From NCBI GenBank assembly GCA_018806985.1, contig JADANN010000013.1, positions 682,001-746,000 on the forward strand: 64,000 nucleotides of DNA, read 5' to 3'. The translations under genes were made by a program, and so were the position numbers. The notes beneath the pieces are model-generated. The model worked only from the letters and a program-made list of their open reading frames with translations. It was not told where the DNA came from and did not search any database. How positions within the stretch are numbered: position 1 is the stretch's first letter; every line of letters begins with the position of its first letter. Below are positions 63,967 through 64,000 of this stretch, one piece after another. The stretch comes from Angiostrongylus vasorum (lineage: Eukaryota; Nematoda; Chromadorea; Rhabditida; Metastrongylidae).

Positions 63967-64000
63967 AAAAAAGCAATAAACAAAACAAAAAAAAGTAGAA

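Overview
The window looks like nuclear DNA of a strongylid (hookworm-type) nematode. It is AT-rich, with long introns, introns mostly ending in TTTCAG, nematode-like protein sequences, and many RTE-type and Penelope-like retroelement relics plus tRNA-derived short repeats. The genus cannot be fixed from sequence alone. There are no bacterial operons, CRISPR arrays, rRNA genes or free-standing tRNA genes.

Two protein-coding genes can be reconstructed, both on the + strand. (1) 11545-15712: an 11-exon gene for the beta subunit of the mitochondrial trifunctional protein (3-ketoacyl-CoA thiolase, HADHB type). Catalytic Cys, His and second Cys are present. The reading frame is broken by one base at a T run at the end of exon 9, which looks like an assembly error or a real frameshift. 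(2) From 23657 past the right edge: a CLASP-family microtubule plus-end protein (cls-type). Only about 1.27 kb of coding sequence in 12 exons is spread over more than 40 kb; the N-terminal TOG1 array, a basic Ser/Pro linker and the start of TOG2 are visible. The two genes are about 8 kb apart and show no sign of forming an operon.

The rest (1-11.5 kb, 15.7-23.6 kb and the CLASP introns) is repeat-rich non-coding DNA. Four repeat groups recur. SINE-A is a ~280 bp tRNA-headed element with about 27 copies, several with intact target-site duplications and a T-rich tail. SINE-B is a second tRNA-headed family of ~240 bp. SINE-C (~370 bp) shares its 3' end with RTE elements and was probably mobilised by them. 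Penelope-like element (PLE) relics encode a GIY-YIG endonuclease tail and carry a recurrent motif resembling a hammerhead ribozyme core. RTE relics include both the C-terminal end and the endonuclease/RT linker. Other items are a processed eEF-2 pseudogene inserted in a SINE-A copy, a nested SINE pair with a perfect 10 bp duplication, a ~100 bp-arm foldback at 57.5-57.7 kb, and long (TA)n, (GT)n and (GA)-rich tracts. Regions not listed hold nothing I could recognise. No clearly new biological system is evident; the most worthwhile leads are the ribozyme-like PLE termini, the composite SINE cassette and the foldback.
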